From positions 2,039,001 through 2,103,000 of the forward strand of contig OZ020309.1 in NCBI GenBank assembly GCA_963971305.1: 64,000 bases of DNA. The letters are read 5' to 3'. Below, piece by piece: positions 46,970-58,395 of this stretch. A program made the translations under genes and the position numbers. Below the pieces are notes generated by a model. The model did no database searches. It was given only the letters and a program-made list of their open reading frames with translations, and was not told where the DNA came from. Position 1 is the first letter of the stretch, and the number at the start of each line of letters is the position of its first letter. Origin of the DNA: Arcuatula senhousia. Taxonomy: Eukaryota; Mollusca; Bivalvia; Mytilida; Mytilidae.

Positions 46970-47744
46970 ATGAATGATACATTCCTAGTTCTGTTGCCAG
47001 CCAGCTCTATCAGACACTTTTGATGATCTACACACTAGTCTACAGTTAAATCATGTTTAATACCTTTCTTTTTCACTACAAGTCATCTTCTAAAACTTAT
47101 TTTTAATGGCAAAAAAAGTAAGTCAAATTTTGGCAGCTTTACATAAAATAATTGTTATCAATTCTTCGTGTTGAATAAGTGTTGTCCAGTATGAATATTT
47201 ACTTTGGGTAAACAGTTATTCACATGCCCTTTACTAAATTTACTAAACACATTTCAGTGCACTATGTACTCTGCAATAAAATTGACAAGCGTTGAATGTA
47301 AGGTGAGATTTTGTATTTTGGCAAAACCTGTTTGGTGTTCAATCAACGTTTCTTATTTAGTAAATCAGTGTTATAATGTCATAACAAAAATAAATATGAA
47401 AATAAACATTTTCGGTGAACTTTTAAATATAGTTAATCAATATGATTTTATGCCAGAAAGCAATTTTACTATAATATGATTTACCAGGTATTTCCGAGTG
47501 ATTAGATGATCAACAACAAAATACCTGATCCAGGTAATGTCCCAACAGGTATCAGTGTTATAATTAGTTTGTCCTCTTTTATGACACTGTATTTTGTTTT
47601 GCAGTTTTCTCTCAGAATACATTCTGGTAATTTTTTTTTGAAAACTACAGTTTCTTCAGATGCTTTACACTTTTTTCTTCATATAGTGTGAATTTCATTT
47701 TGTTTTAAAATTGCACAAATGTTAGGTTCTATGTCTAAAAGAAC
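46970..47744. other. No gene recognised
   Basis: Downstream flank of the sulfotransferase gene. Short frames without domains. Confidence 0.45.
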
Positions 47745-49245
47745 AAGGAATTTACGCTATCAACATCAGCAATATTTTAAATCGTAAAGAATTAACATCC
47801 CAGATTCCTCCTGATTTAAGAACGAGTCAACATCAATTGTTTCCTATCACCATACTAAGACCATAAGCGGTAAATTTTTCAATCACAAAAAGGCATTGCA
47901 TGTCCTAAACAATGAGACTACCTAAAGTTCCCTCTGATGTGCCATTGTTCCATTTCTCCTTTTGTCTATGGTTCCATCTGGTTGATCTAAAAATAATTAA
48001 GAACAATTTATTACGAAATATGGTTTCCCATCGACCTGAATTCATGGAGCAAAAACGTATTAATTGGAACCATAACTTTAAGTCACCATGAGGACTATGT
48101 CATAGCCTGGATTAAAATGGAGGTGGACCAAGAACCAGAGATTGAGTCGCTTTCAGACAGGGTTAGAACTATATGATCTCTTGTACGCAGCCGGTTAGAC
48201 AAACTTTGGAAATGTCTTAACTCTCGACCACGATCGTGATACTCTCGATTGTCTCTCTTCCTTGCAATACAAATATGTTGTCACATCTGCAGAGAAGGCT
48301 TTCGCCAATACAGTTTTTATATGTAAAGCACATCATTACAAGTGTCCGATAAAAGAATAAGGCATTGATTATCTGTTAGTGCTACATATACTCAAATTTC
48401 ATTTGACAAATATAAAATCATAGCCAACCATAATTCTTTTATATCCTCTTTAGATATTCAATTGAAGAAGGCATATGAAGAGTTACTATATTTGTACTGG
48501 ATACCTAAACTTCACAAAAATCCGTACAAAGAAAGGTGTATAGCTGGACCTCATCAAATTCAACTACAGAGCTGTTCTGTTTAACTCACTAAGATCTTGC
48601 TGCTGTCAATATAGGACAATAAGCATACTGTGGCACAATCGAAGTGGAATCAATCAGATATGGATTTTAAATAATAATTGTTAATATTAGATATACCTCT
48701 ATACCACCCCCTAAAATGGACATTTCAGTAATTTTATCGGGCATTTCGGTAATTTCAAAGGCATTTTGGTAATTACGGGTATTTTCGGTAATTCGAAGTA
48801 CCGGATTTTAAACTGCTCAAAAGATTTGCTAGATAAAATTTAAATCCTGATAATTCTAAGAGGTTCATTCTTTAAGAATTTTCATTTTTTCACCACATTA
48901 CCACTTAAGTGTATGAATAACATAAGCGTCGTCTGAAAAAAAACCTTATTGAAAAGAGAGAACTTATTCGTTTTCGGTTATAATTCTACATTTTTCCAAT
49001 GGGCACAAATTGTGCTCCTCTCCACGCCCTCTAACGAGACTGAATTGCTTCAGGAACTCGATAATAACAAAAAGATGAAAAAAGCAAGGTCCTTTTTGCT
49101 TGGTGCGCCAAAAAAAATCTGGTGTAATCCACCATTTCTTTTGAAATGCCTGTACCAAGTCCGGACCATTGCGATCTTTAATTTTTCTGGTATGTTTTTT
49201 TCACTTGGACATTTGAGATTGATCCTCTAAGTTTGGTAATTTTGT
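47745..49245 (+). mobile_element. PLE-A family relic with internal deletion
   Basis: Begins with INISNILNRKELTSQIP-like sequence (compare 28450 region, minus). It continues through AWIKMEVDQEPEIESL and [15 protein letters not shown], then a fragment of motif B and NKKMKKARSF. It then jumps straight to the 3' UTR (CTTTTGAAATGCCTGTACCAAG near 49138-49159). Many frameshifts; dead. Confidence 0.7.
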
Positions 49246-49287
49246 TTTTACCTATCTTTCGTATATTTTGAATTGATTAGTTTTTAG

Positions 49288-50228
49288 CTCACCTCACGAA
49301 AATGAGGGGGGGGCTTATGTGATACCCCCGGCGTCGTCGTCGGTGCTGGTGTCAGCGTCGGTGTCGGCGTCGGTGTCGGCGTCCGCACCCACTTACAGAA
49401 GAATGCTCAAGTGCTTAAGATCCATACACGTTTACTGACAAGTGCCAAATCAATGATATTATTGGTATGGTAGGTGCACCTAGGGATCCTAAGCACAATG
49501 CATGCTTCGGATGCTGACTGTGACCTATATTTGCCGCATGGATGACCACTTACAGAAGAATGGTTAAAGTCCATTTCCATTAACTGACAAGTGCCACATC
49601 AATGATATTGCTATGGTAGGTGCACCTAGTGATGCATAAGGCAATGCATGCTTCGGATGCTTACTGTTACCTATATTTTTTGCATGTGTGACCACTTACA
49701 GAAGTATGGTTAAGATCTATACACGCTTACTGACAAGTGCCACATCACTGATATTGGTATGGTAGGTGCACCTAGTGATTCTAAGCACAATGCATGCTTC
49801 GGATGGTAGTTATGACCTATATTTTCTGCATGGATGACCATTTACAGAAGAATGGTTAAGATCCATATATGCTTTGTAACAACCGGTTTTGCAATAAACT
49901 CTTTTGGGACAATTGTATGAATAAATAATGATAAAACAAAGAAACATTTTTTATTACAAAACGGGGAATTTATTGCAAAACGGTTTGTTACAATTCTTAC
50001 TGGCAAGTGCCACATCAATGTGATTTGTATGGTAGGTGCACCTAGTGATGCTTTTCACAATGCATGCTTCGGATGCTGGCTGTAACCTATTTTTTTCCCG
50101 CATGGATGACCACTCACAGAAGAGTGGTTTAAGTCCATTCCCGCTTATTAACCAGTGCCACATAAATGATATTGGTATGGTAGGTGCCCTTTAATGGTGC
50201 TTAGCACAATACATGCTTTGGATGCCGG
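49288..50228 (+). repeat. Tandem array of ~170-bp units with GTC-rich head
   Basis: Starts TAGCTCACCTCACGAAAATG, followed by a GGCGTCGGTGTCGGCGTC-rich head. About five imperfect units follow, each with GACCACTTACAGAAGAATGG, CAAGTGCCACATCAATGATA, GGTATGGTAGGTGCACCTAG and AATGCATGCTTCGGATG. The array continues after the 50229-51617 insertion. One unit (49870-49990) holds a separate inverted repeat around GCAATAAA / TTTATTGC with GTTTTGTA. Confidence 0.75.
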
Positions 50229-51617
50229 TGTTACATACTAGTTTTTCCCCCTACTCATCTTTCCCCCCGGAAAAACCAGTATATACTGAGATTTCCCCCC
50301 GGAAATATCAGTATAATCTGAATCTTCCCCCCTAAAATTTGGGTAGGAAAAATGAGTATATACTAGATTTTCCCCTTTTCGCCAACCCATACTGATCTTT
50401 CCCCCTTCAAATTCAGGCTTCGTATAGTCTTGCTTGATTATATGTAATATAATTTTATCACTATGTCAATGGAACACTTCTGATAATGCACTTTGAGAAA
50501 AAACTTAATCTATTTGTAAGAATTGTTATCAAATTCAATTAATTTTCTTTTATTATTGTTTGTTCTAACTTTAAATTGTCTAGTTTCTGTTTTATTATGC
50601 TAGTCTTATTTTGCTTTTTGCTTCATAATGGGACATATTAGAAAAAGCATAAAGTAACATCTTTTTGAGTTAAAATAAAAAAATAAGATAAAACAGGCAC
50701 TGTAAACGAAGCTTTCGAGAATAAATAAAATACAAGAATATATTTTTTGTCTTCCCCAAGAGCAAAACATTCTACGTCGGTTTTTTTACACAGGAAACAG
50801 ATAAGCGACAGTCCTGAAAACAAATCCCACCGTTTAAGACTCCTACCTAAAGCTGCATACCAAATATCGAAAGCCTCACATAACAGTTGCTGAAATACAT
50901 AAACTGTGACGGACGCACAAACGGACGGACGCCGGTGCATATCTTTAATCCCGGTCCACGTTGTTGAGACACTCGAAGCAAGACTCTTTGTGCAATGGCT
51001 TTTGTAGAAGTGGTTCAACAGTAATATTATAGCATGGCTCTCTTTTTGAGATGATTATGGATAGGTTGATAGAAAGTTATTTCTCTGTGTCACGTTGACT
51101 ACGGTTTTGACCATGAACATGTATTGGGAAAGGCGAGAAAAGGATGTGCCTGATAGACTGAAATTTTTGTGACGAAACCTGAAATTCGCATGGCCTTGAC
51201 GATCTTAAAATATTTGATTTGCACTGAACGTGCACACAAACACTATGGGTTTGTCTTCTCAAATCTTTACAAACATCTATGATATCCCATCCGCACTATA
51301 TATACTAAAAAAAAAAGAATATTCTTTAACTAAAATTCATTATAAGTAATTATCTCAAAAATATTGAAAGTCCCACTTTTTCACAGTTTTTATTAATAGT
51401 GCAACGGTTTTGACTACTGGGGGAAAGAACCAGTATGGCGGAAAAATGAGTATGTGTTTACACTTACAGATTTTCCCCTGGGGGAAAACGTAGTATATAC
51501 TCATTTTTCCCCGGGGGAAAATTTAGTATATACTAGATCTTCCGGGGGGAAAGCTGAGTATATACTCATTTTTCCGGGGGGGAAATTCTAGTATGGGGGA
51601 AAAACTAGTATGTAACA
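50229..51617. mobile_element. 1,389-bp element with perfect 23-bp terminal inverted repeats and palindromic subterminal arrays
   Basis: Starts TGTTACATACTAGTTTTTCC (plus CCC) and ends with its exact reverse complement. CCGG stands on both sides (50225-50228 and 51618-51621), a probable 4-bp target duplication. Subterminal regions (about 50250-50420 and 51400-51600) contain repeated AGTATATACT palindromes alternating with TTTTCCCCCCGG/CCGGGGGGAAAA blocks. No transposase frame was seen. The middle contains a W-family copy. The superfamily is undetermined. Confidence 0.85.
50690..50960 (-). repeat. Repeat family W, copy 3
   Basis: Minus-strand reading has TTTGGTATGCAGCTTTAGG, ATTTGTTTTCAGGAC and TATCTGTTTCCTGTG blocks shared with 3515-3840, plus CGTCCGTCCGTTTGTGCGTCC. 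Confidence 0.5.
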
Positions 51618-51621
51618 CCGG

Positions 51622-51795
51622 CTCTAACCTATGTTTTTCGCATGGATGACCACTTACAGAAGAATGGTTAAAGTCAATTCCGGCTTACTTACAAGTACCA
51701 CACCATATAGTGGTATGGTAACGTGCACCTATAGATGCTTAGCAAGATGCATGCTTCAGATGCTGGCTGTGACCTTTTAATGCATTATAGCGATC
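51622..51795 (+). repeat. Tandem array continuation
   Basis: Resumes with CTCTAACCTATGTTTTTCGC, ATGACCACTTACAGAAGAAT and AGATGCATGCTTCAGATGCT, one unit of the 49288 array displaced by the insertion. Confidence 0.75.
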
Positions 51796-51899
51796 GAGCA
51801 TGTCGGTATTGTGTGATGACATTTCACCAAATCATTATTGTTTGAAGTTTTGTGTCGGATTTAAAATTGATATGTTTGATTTTTTACATCAATCCACTG

Positions 51900-52215
51900 A
51901 TGATTCTCAGATGTTGGTTTGTCATAGGGTGTTGTTTTGTCTTCCTTGACCGGATTTGACACGCTGAATGGACTATTGGCAACGCGACGGGTGTGCTATA
52001 GCAAGCAGGAACTGCTTACTCTTCCGGAGCACCTGAGTTCACTCTTGTTTCGACTGGAGTTCGCGTTGTTGATTGATATTCAGTTGTTTTGTGCTTCCAT
52101 GTTTTACATGTTGTCTGTTTTTGTCCCGTTCTTGTTGGGTTTTACTGGTTTTGTCTCCGCCCTTTCGGACTTTTGACATTCGGATACCCCATTGGTACCT
52201 CTGCTTCTCTCAGCT
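51900..52215 (+). mobile_element. PLE-2 3' end (5'-truncated)
   Basis: Carries the PLE-2 stop-proximal GATGTTGGTTTGTCATAGGG, then the full tail to GGTACCTCTGCTTCTCTC. Very similar to 62166-62440 inverted. Confidence 0.8.
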
Positions 52216-52379
52216 TGCTGTCATTAACAGCGAGTATTCTATAGAGAGCTTCTTTACCGTCCTTTCGTTTGTTATTGTTGTCTTTTGTCTAAGGTTTTCT
52301 CTAGTGGAATTGAACTTTTATCGATTTCATTTTTATTGTGTGTTAAGTTTTTGTGCTTTGCCTTGGAATATTGAAAGGG

Positions 52380-52715
52380 GGAAGGTTGGGCCCAAAAAAC
52401 TAGTTTAACCCCACCATATATTATATGAGCATGTCCTAAGCCAGGAATTGTTGACAAAGCTTTCGTTTGTACTTGTCTTTTTGATGTTTTCTGTTCCTTG
52501 TTTAAGAAAGGGGTCTATCTAAGACTATTTCAGGACTGGATTTGAATTATATGCATTTTATTTAGACCATTGGCATATTGCAGAACCACGAGCAGCGCCT
52601 ACTAGCCTCGTTGAATGCTGCTGGTGGTTGTCCATTGTATTTTTTTCTGAATTGCCGCTTGATTGTGAGCTGTGTCGCATACGCTTATTCCACATTTCAT
52701 TATTTTCTCTTTTTG
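52380..52715 (-). repeat. Repeat family X, near-complete copy
   Basis: The reverse complement starts AATGAAATGTGGAATAAGCG and TGCGACAC and ends GGTGGGGTTAAACTAGTTTT and TTGGGCCCAACC, both family X ends. Confidence 0.7.
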
Positions 52716-52849
52716 CATTTTTTGCATGGATTAAATTAAAATTTTGAAAAGTTAAAGTCAATTCCCACTTAGTGACAATAATGCGCAACGAGGTGAGCTT
52801 CGTGATCGATAGATTACCTATGTTATATTTTGTTTTGTCATTTTGTTTT

Positions 52850-53336
52850 AAAGCTGGTAAGAGAACACTTTTCCATCGTCTTTTATCACACGTCATATGC
52901 ACCAGGTTTTTAATTTGATTTCTTTGGTTTATATCTATAACTTGGAAGCGTGTCCATCGTATTCATTCAAGTCCAATTCATCTGTTAAATATTTACTTTT
53001 TTTATTGTTTTGGATTACATTTGGTAAAGGAAAACGTTTCCATTGTCTCTAGTCACACGTCCTATTCCTAAAACGGTCTTTAATTTGATTTGTTTGTTTT
53101 ATATTTATAAGTTCCGGTGGCAAACGTGTCAATTGTATCCATTCGCAAGTCCATTCACTCGTTGTTTTTTTTCGGGATTACAGTTGGTAAAGGAAAACTT
53201 TTCTATTGTCTCTAGTCACACGTCCTATTCCTAAAACGGTCTTTAATTTGATTTGTTTGTTTTATATTTATAAGTTCCGGTGGCAAACGTGTCAATCGTA
53301 TCCATTCACAAGTCCATTCACTCGTTTTGTTTTGGA
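52850..53336 (-). repeat. Three ~160-bp tandem units repeating the propeller gene's 3' end
   Basis: Equivalent points fall at 52856, 53023 and about 53185, then the gene itself at 53344 (spacings about 167, 163 and 159). Each unit contains a copy of the last ~25-30 coding bases of the adjacent propeller exon (minus: GAGACAATGGAAACG...TTACCAA) followed by its 3' flank (TAAGTTCCGG... reading AACGGTCTTTAATTTGATTT on plus). Confidence 0.8.
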
Positions 53337-54152
53337 TTACAATTGGTAAAGGGAAACGTTTCCATCGTCTCTATTACAAACCATTAGTGTTCTATCCTTG
53401 CTGTAAATAGCAAGAGCTGTTGGTCGGTCTAATCCTTGATCCTGAGTGAGAATTGTTCTGCTGGTCTGTCCATCAGGTGAGATAGCTACAACAGAGCTAC
53501 TGCCAAAACACGCCACGAAGATAAACTCTCGATTATCAACAACTATTCCGAAGGTCTCTTTAATACCCGGATCCTCGTATCTCCATTTGATGTTTCCAGA
53601 TTCATCATAACAGACCACAACATCTTTCCACTCAGCGGAGTAAATCATGTTGTTGTAAGCAAATACTCCTCTAATATAAGTTGTTTTGAATGTCTTTACA
53701 ATGTCTCCTTTTATGTCTATCACAACTATCTTTGAATCACCGCCGAATCTATTTCCTACTACTAACATCTTATCAAAACAGAGCATCTTGTTTCCTACTC
53801 CAACATGAACCTTATTTATCACCTTGTTATCTGTAGTGTTAACAAAAATAATGTGTTTATAGTTAACTGTTCCATAACGAGCGGAGACTGCGATTGTGTT
53901 GTTATCTATAAAGCAGACATCAAACGGCTCACATGATTCTGTATTGATTTGTTTCTTCAGGACTCCCTGGTTGTTGTAGTATTTGACGTACGGTAAATAC
54001 CTCTCTGCTATAACGAAATCGCCGTCCGGTAGTAGATGACATCCTGTAACATAGGTGCCATTAGCTCCTTCGGTAACGTTGTATGTCGTTATCAATGACG
54101 GTTTAAGTACAGGACACTGGGCGGAACTGATTGATTCAGGAGCGCTCGCCAT
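53337..54152 (-). CDS. Beta-propeller protein, C-terminal exon of a TRIM/NHL-like gene (copy 1)
   Basis: 271-aa open frame ending DDGNVSLYQL. It has repeated propeller blades: CHLLPDGDFVIAERYLPYVK, PFDVCFIDNNTIAVSAR, KIVVIDIKGDIVKTF, VVCYDESGNIKWRYEDPG, VVAISPDGQTSR, LMVCNRDDG. Such NHL/WD-like sheets form the C-terminal half of mollusc TRIM-like proteins (B-box plus coiled coil upstream), where they bind ligands or RNA; the resemblance is by motif, and the B-box half is not in view. A good acceptor (TTTGTAATAG|GAAAAGAATCC) lies 11 bp before ATG 54152, so this is probably a last exon whose Met is internal. A second, broken copy lies at 58396-59233. The 3' end is followed by a tandem duplication of its own tail. 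Confidence 0.7.
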   Translation of the reverse strand: MASAPESISSAQCPVLKPSLITTYNVTEGANGTYVTGCHLLPDGDFVIAERYLPYVKYYNNQGVLKKQINTESCEPFDVCFIDNNTIAVSARYGTVNYKHIIFVNTTDNKVINKVHVGVGNKMLCFDKMLVVGNRFGGDSKIVVIDIKGDIVKTFKTTYIRGVFAYNNMIYSAEWKDVVVCYDESGNIKWRYEDPGIKETFGIVVDNREFIFVACFGSSSVVAISPDGQTSRTILTQDQGLDRPTALAIYSKDRTLMVCNRDDGNVSLYQL

Positions 54153-54195
54153 GGATTCTTTTCCTATTACAAATATTGAAACAAATTACAATAGA

Positions 54196-54360
54196 AAATA
54201 ATGAGATGTGGAATAAGTGTACGCGACACGGCAATTTAGAAAAACCACAATGGACAACCGCCAGCAGCCTTCAACGAGGCCATTTGGCACTGCTCGCGGT
54301 TCTGCAATTGACCCATGGTCTAAATAAAATGCATATAATTCAAATCCAGCCCTGAAATAG
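54196..54360 (+). repeat. Repeat family X, partial copy
   Basis: AATGAGATGTGGAATAAGTG, TACGCGACACGG and CAACCGCCAGCAGCCTTCAA match the first half of X. It sits just upstream of the propeller exon, in its presumed intron. Confidence 0.65.
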
Positions 54361-54429
54361 TCACAGATTGACAAGTCTTGTGTATTTCGTAAATCAAAGT
54401 GATATTTATATATAAGTATGAACACAACC

Positions 54430-54585
54430 TAAAAATACCCTTAAAATAACAAATTCAACATTTTTGAGCAGTCTGGAATATTGCCCAAGTCCTACCTTAG
54501 GGTACCATAGGCACCAAAATTATGAATTACGAAAATTGCACAGTGTCTGAAAGACAAAACATCCTTATTACAAAAACATCACAGT
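54430..54585 (-). repeat. Solo fragment of the 13.6-16.0 kb inverted-repeat family (part 1)
   Basis: CAGTCTGGAATATTGCCCAA, AAATTATGAATTACGAAAAT and GAAAGACAAAACATCC match the right arm at 15660-15770. No inverted partner is nearby. Confidence 0.65.
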
Positions 54586-55424
54586 GATGTTAATGACGTA
54601 AGTCCCGCCAAAAGTTAAAAAAAAGTTTCAAAGAGTTGTCCCCCTTATTGCGACGAATACTCGGAAAAATAAAATGCCTGTACCATATAGATTTGATAAA
54701 ATATTTGGAGTTTTATTGTCTTATGTAGTCTGACATAATTATTTACAGTTATCCAAACCATTATATTTTATTAATATTACTCAATAGTTAGAAAAACCCG
54801 AATAGAAGAATTTTCTATTGGAAATTAAGTCCTGCCCCTTTTACCTTATTTGGCAAATCAGACGAAATTTGATACCTCATTTCTTAAATCGGATTTAGCA
54901 CACCGAAGATCGACATCGATTGTTTTAAAATTTCACCACATGATAGATCATTAAATATAGATTTTGAGAATTGCTGCTCATTCTTTTGTATTTTTGAAAA
55001 TTATAACAAAAAAAATATATCATGATGAATAACGCAGTTTTTCTCATTCTGATTTACTTTTTTCGTCCAAAAATTAAAATTATTCTTAACATTATCAACA
55101 ATGAGCACCTAAATCCAAATAAATTGATCAAAAACAAACCCAAATAAATAATTTTTAATCAATTCGATGGTGCTTATCGGGGTGCTAAACTCCAGTTTCC
55201 AAATCCGAGAAAAGTCATGTTGCAGACAAAATGGTTGCCATGGATACTTTGTTATGGTACTATATGAGCAGTATTTTAACGCATTTACATATTTTCTAAA
55301 TACATATCAAATTCCTGTTCATTTCGATATAAAATAACTTTATAATTGATTTTTAATTTTTTATGTTTGAAATGGTTGGGAAACGGACGATTTTCCGGAA
55401 AAGTGCATTAACCAACCTGCGATT

Positions 55425-55680
55425 GATACAATTTTTCAAATAAGATTTGATTGAAATAACTGATAAAATGGATGAAAGCTATATATAGCTATTGAAGTAT
55501 GTAGGGTGGCCATCTTGAATTTTTCGAAAAAAAATAAATTTGCCTGAATAAGTCTTATATGATGGTCTTTCAGCTGCAATATACCTTTTACATGATTAAA
55601 ACCCTTGCTACTGATAGCACTGGTCAAAATTTACAATTTTGTATGGTTTTCTCATAAACATGCTCTTAAAAGTAAAGCCG
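55425..55680 (-). repeat. Solo fragment of the inverted-repeat family (part 2)
   Basis: CTATATATAGCTATTGAAGT, GGCCATCTTGAATTTTTCGA, AATAAATTTGCCTGAATAAG and ATGGTTTTCTCATAAACATG match 15870-16040. It continues part 1 after ~840 bp of other sequence (54586-55424). Confidence 0.65.
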
Positions 55681-55689
55681 CAGCTGTCT

Positions 55690-56209
55690 GTTGTGTATAT
55701 TGAAGAATTTAAGTAATCTAAAGGTTCACCAAAGCTTACCTTACGGCAACAATAAAAGTCACGGACACATGTATCCACCAAAAGTGATTCTATGTGTTCC
55801 GTAGCAGAAAACGTTCTATTAAAAAAAATTAAGTATGCTTCTTTATATGGAATATTCAAAACGGGAAACATTGTGTGCAATATTACAACGTTAAATTCAC
55901 GTTTCACATTGTGTAATTGTATGTTAATGATCAATTATACATATATCAGATCAATTTAAAGGGATGCATTGAAACGTAATTCTACAGTGTATGGTTTTAC
56001 ACATATTATTTTTACCTTCCAATCATTACAAGTTATATTTATTGAATGGACCCCATTAAAATGAACTTTTTTCGATGTGCATCCATGTAATGATATTTAA
56101 TGCAGTCTTTATGCAGATATTTATTTTACCGTCTCATTCTATTGAATTATGTTCCATTATTTTCAAGTCAATGATTTGTTTCATAGATGACGTTAATATA
56201 TTTATAATT
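55690..56209. other. No gene recognised
   Basis: AT-rich. A short ATATATCAGATCAATTTAAA...GATGCATTGAAA block resembles 61410-61450, hinting at another dispersed repeat. Confidence 0.4.
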
Positions 56210-56385
56210 TAAGAAAGGATATGGAATAAATGAACATGAGACCACAACACACATTTTTACTCCAACTGCAATTAATTTTTATAAGCTTATGACCATTTCG
56301 GATAGTTATTCCTCATCAGCAGCACTAGAACCCAAACAAAGGAAATCCACAATTCAAAATATGTTCAAAATGCATTTAGCCAAAC
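56210..56385 (+). repeat. Direct repeat, copy 1 (~175 bp)
   Basis: ATATGGAATAAATGAACATG, CTCCAACTGCAATTAATTTT and TTCCTCATCAGCAGCACTAG are shared with 57164-57335. Spacing about 954 bp. Confidence 0.85.
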
Positions 56386-57163
56386 AAAATCCAAATATAT
56401 ACTCATGGAAAAAAGAAACTGTGCATGTCTATTGGAAATCAATTGTACCCATACTTCTTTTAATCAGAAAATCTTAAAATTGCAGGTATCGAGTTGAAAT
56501 TTTCACTGAATGTCGAGTAGACCATGCAGGTCATTTTTGGGTAAATATCCGAAAAATGTTTAATTCTAGATTCTGAGATTCAAAAAACCACTTTTTTAAC
56601 CCAAAACTTTAAAATCAAGATTTTCACTCAAAATTTAACCTGTTAACTTTCAATCACTAAAAGAAGAACGTTTTTGATAAAAATCAACTGAGAAAAGTTA
56701 ATTTCAAAAATGTGCATTGTTTCCAAAGTGTGATTTTGTGAATTTCAAATTGACACTACCTGATTTCAAACTGCAAACCAAACATCTTTTAGGGGTCTAA
56801 AATGAAATGTTTTGTTCTGATCTTGAGGAAAATGATTTTGCAATACTTTTGTGATAAAATGTATCAAATACTTAATAAAATTCTGAGTTTGTGATTTTTC
56901 AAAGTGATGCACAGTTTCTTTTTTCCATTAGTATATATATAACTAAGGACAAAACTTTGATGGATGGAGTTTAACCTTAGGTTTTAGAATTTACATAGAT
57001 TTATATAGTGGTTAAAAACAAAGTGTACACACGAGAACAGAGAAGTAATCTCATGTACAAGTACACCATATCTAAAAAATAAAGAGCATACATTTTAAAC
57101 ACGGGGAATTGTTCTACTTACCCCACACGACATAAAAGACAAACTCTGGTAATAAATAATTTA

Positions 57164-57335
57164 AGAAATGATATGGAATAAATGAACATGAGACCACACC
57201 ACATATGTTCACTCCAACTGCAATAAATTTTTATGAGCTTAAGGCCATTTCGGAAAATTATTCCTCATCAGCAGCACTAGAACCCAAACAAAGGAAATCA
57301 ACAATTCAGAAGATGTTCATAATGCATTAAGCCTG
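57164..57335 (+). repeat. Direct repeat, copy 2 (~175 bp)
   Basis: Near-copy of 56210-56385 with scattered substitutions. The two could be long terminal direct repeats of a degraded element or a local duplication; the 56386-57163 interior has no RT or integrase motif. Confidence 0.85.
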
Positions 57336-57349
57336 ACTTAACTAAACGA

Positions 57350-57500
57350 TCAAACCGATCATCGATCAGTAATCGATCAGTTATCGACTACTAATCGATT
57401 GATGAGTTCAGCTAATCGAACACTAATCGATCAAACTTCTTACGGAGCTTAATAATCGATTAGTGATCGATAGATTTGATAAGTATATTGTGATCGATTA
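57350..57500. repeat. Cluster of ATCGAT palindromes
   Basis: Seven exact ATCGAT hexamers and two near matches within about 150 bp, at irregular spacing, often extended to TAATCGATTA or GATCGATC. It looks like a degenerate short tandem or a protein-binding cluster. Confidence 0.65.
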
Positions 57501-58395
57501 AGATCGAACATCACTATACATAAAAAGTTATCACAACCATGACAACAGTATACCTAAAGGGTAACCATTTAAGTAAAATATTGAAACTCTAATATTTTTA
57601 GTAATATATCGTAGTGAAAAAAAATGTGAAAGAATTCTTTTTAGAAGTTTTCAGACATTTCTAACTTTTCTAAACTTATTTAAGTATTTCCCAATTTAAC
57701 ACAATTTATTTACTAAGATAAATACTTCACTATAAAATTCATTCTTAAATAAAAAAAAAACTGTATATACAGAAACATATTTAAACTAAAATTTCCTTAA
57801 AAATAAACTTACCATCAACATGTGAAATGAATGCATGCTTATAATGTCATGTGTAAAGTTAAATGTGTCTGCTCTATACAAGTATAAGCTAGACTATAGC
57901 TATAATGATAAAAGCTAGACTATATGATTAATTAAATCTAAATCTACATATGACGCAATATATGCAAATACATGCCTCTTGTTTCCAAAAGATTTCTTAT
58001 CCACGCGTAATAAAACAGATTTGTGTCTTTGTATATTCTATTAATTGGGGTATTGGTAGGTTTGAAAGACGGCTGTTTGAAATACGTTAAAAAACACGTT
58101 AAATGTGTTCAAATATTTTTATATATCCCAATATATTTCTTGTGCAAGAAAAACTTATCAAAGTTACAAAGTTTATGAAGCATCCTGATACTTAACAAAT
58201 ACAATTTTTCTCTTAACTTAAAATGTATATTGATATTTTACTTTAATATTACATGTAGTACATTGTAAGTAAGGCCCGTAAATCACATGTTCACTTCCTA
58301 TATTTTGTTCACGTTTAATTTTTTTTTTAGCTGGAGGAGAAAACTTTTCAATCGTAGTATCCCCTTTAAATTGTCTTGAATTTGACTTGTCTGGT
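57501..58395. other. No gene recognised; 3' flank of the propeller pseudogene
   Basis: AT-rich. The short minus frame at 58218-58424 overlaps the end of the propeller copy in another frame and is not real. Confidence 0.45.

Noticed and set aside
49288..51795. CRISPR-like regularly spaced repeats
   Set aside because: Units are ~170-bp degenerate tandem repeats without distinct spacers, in a eukaryotic context.
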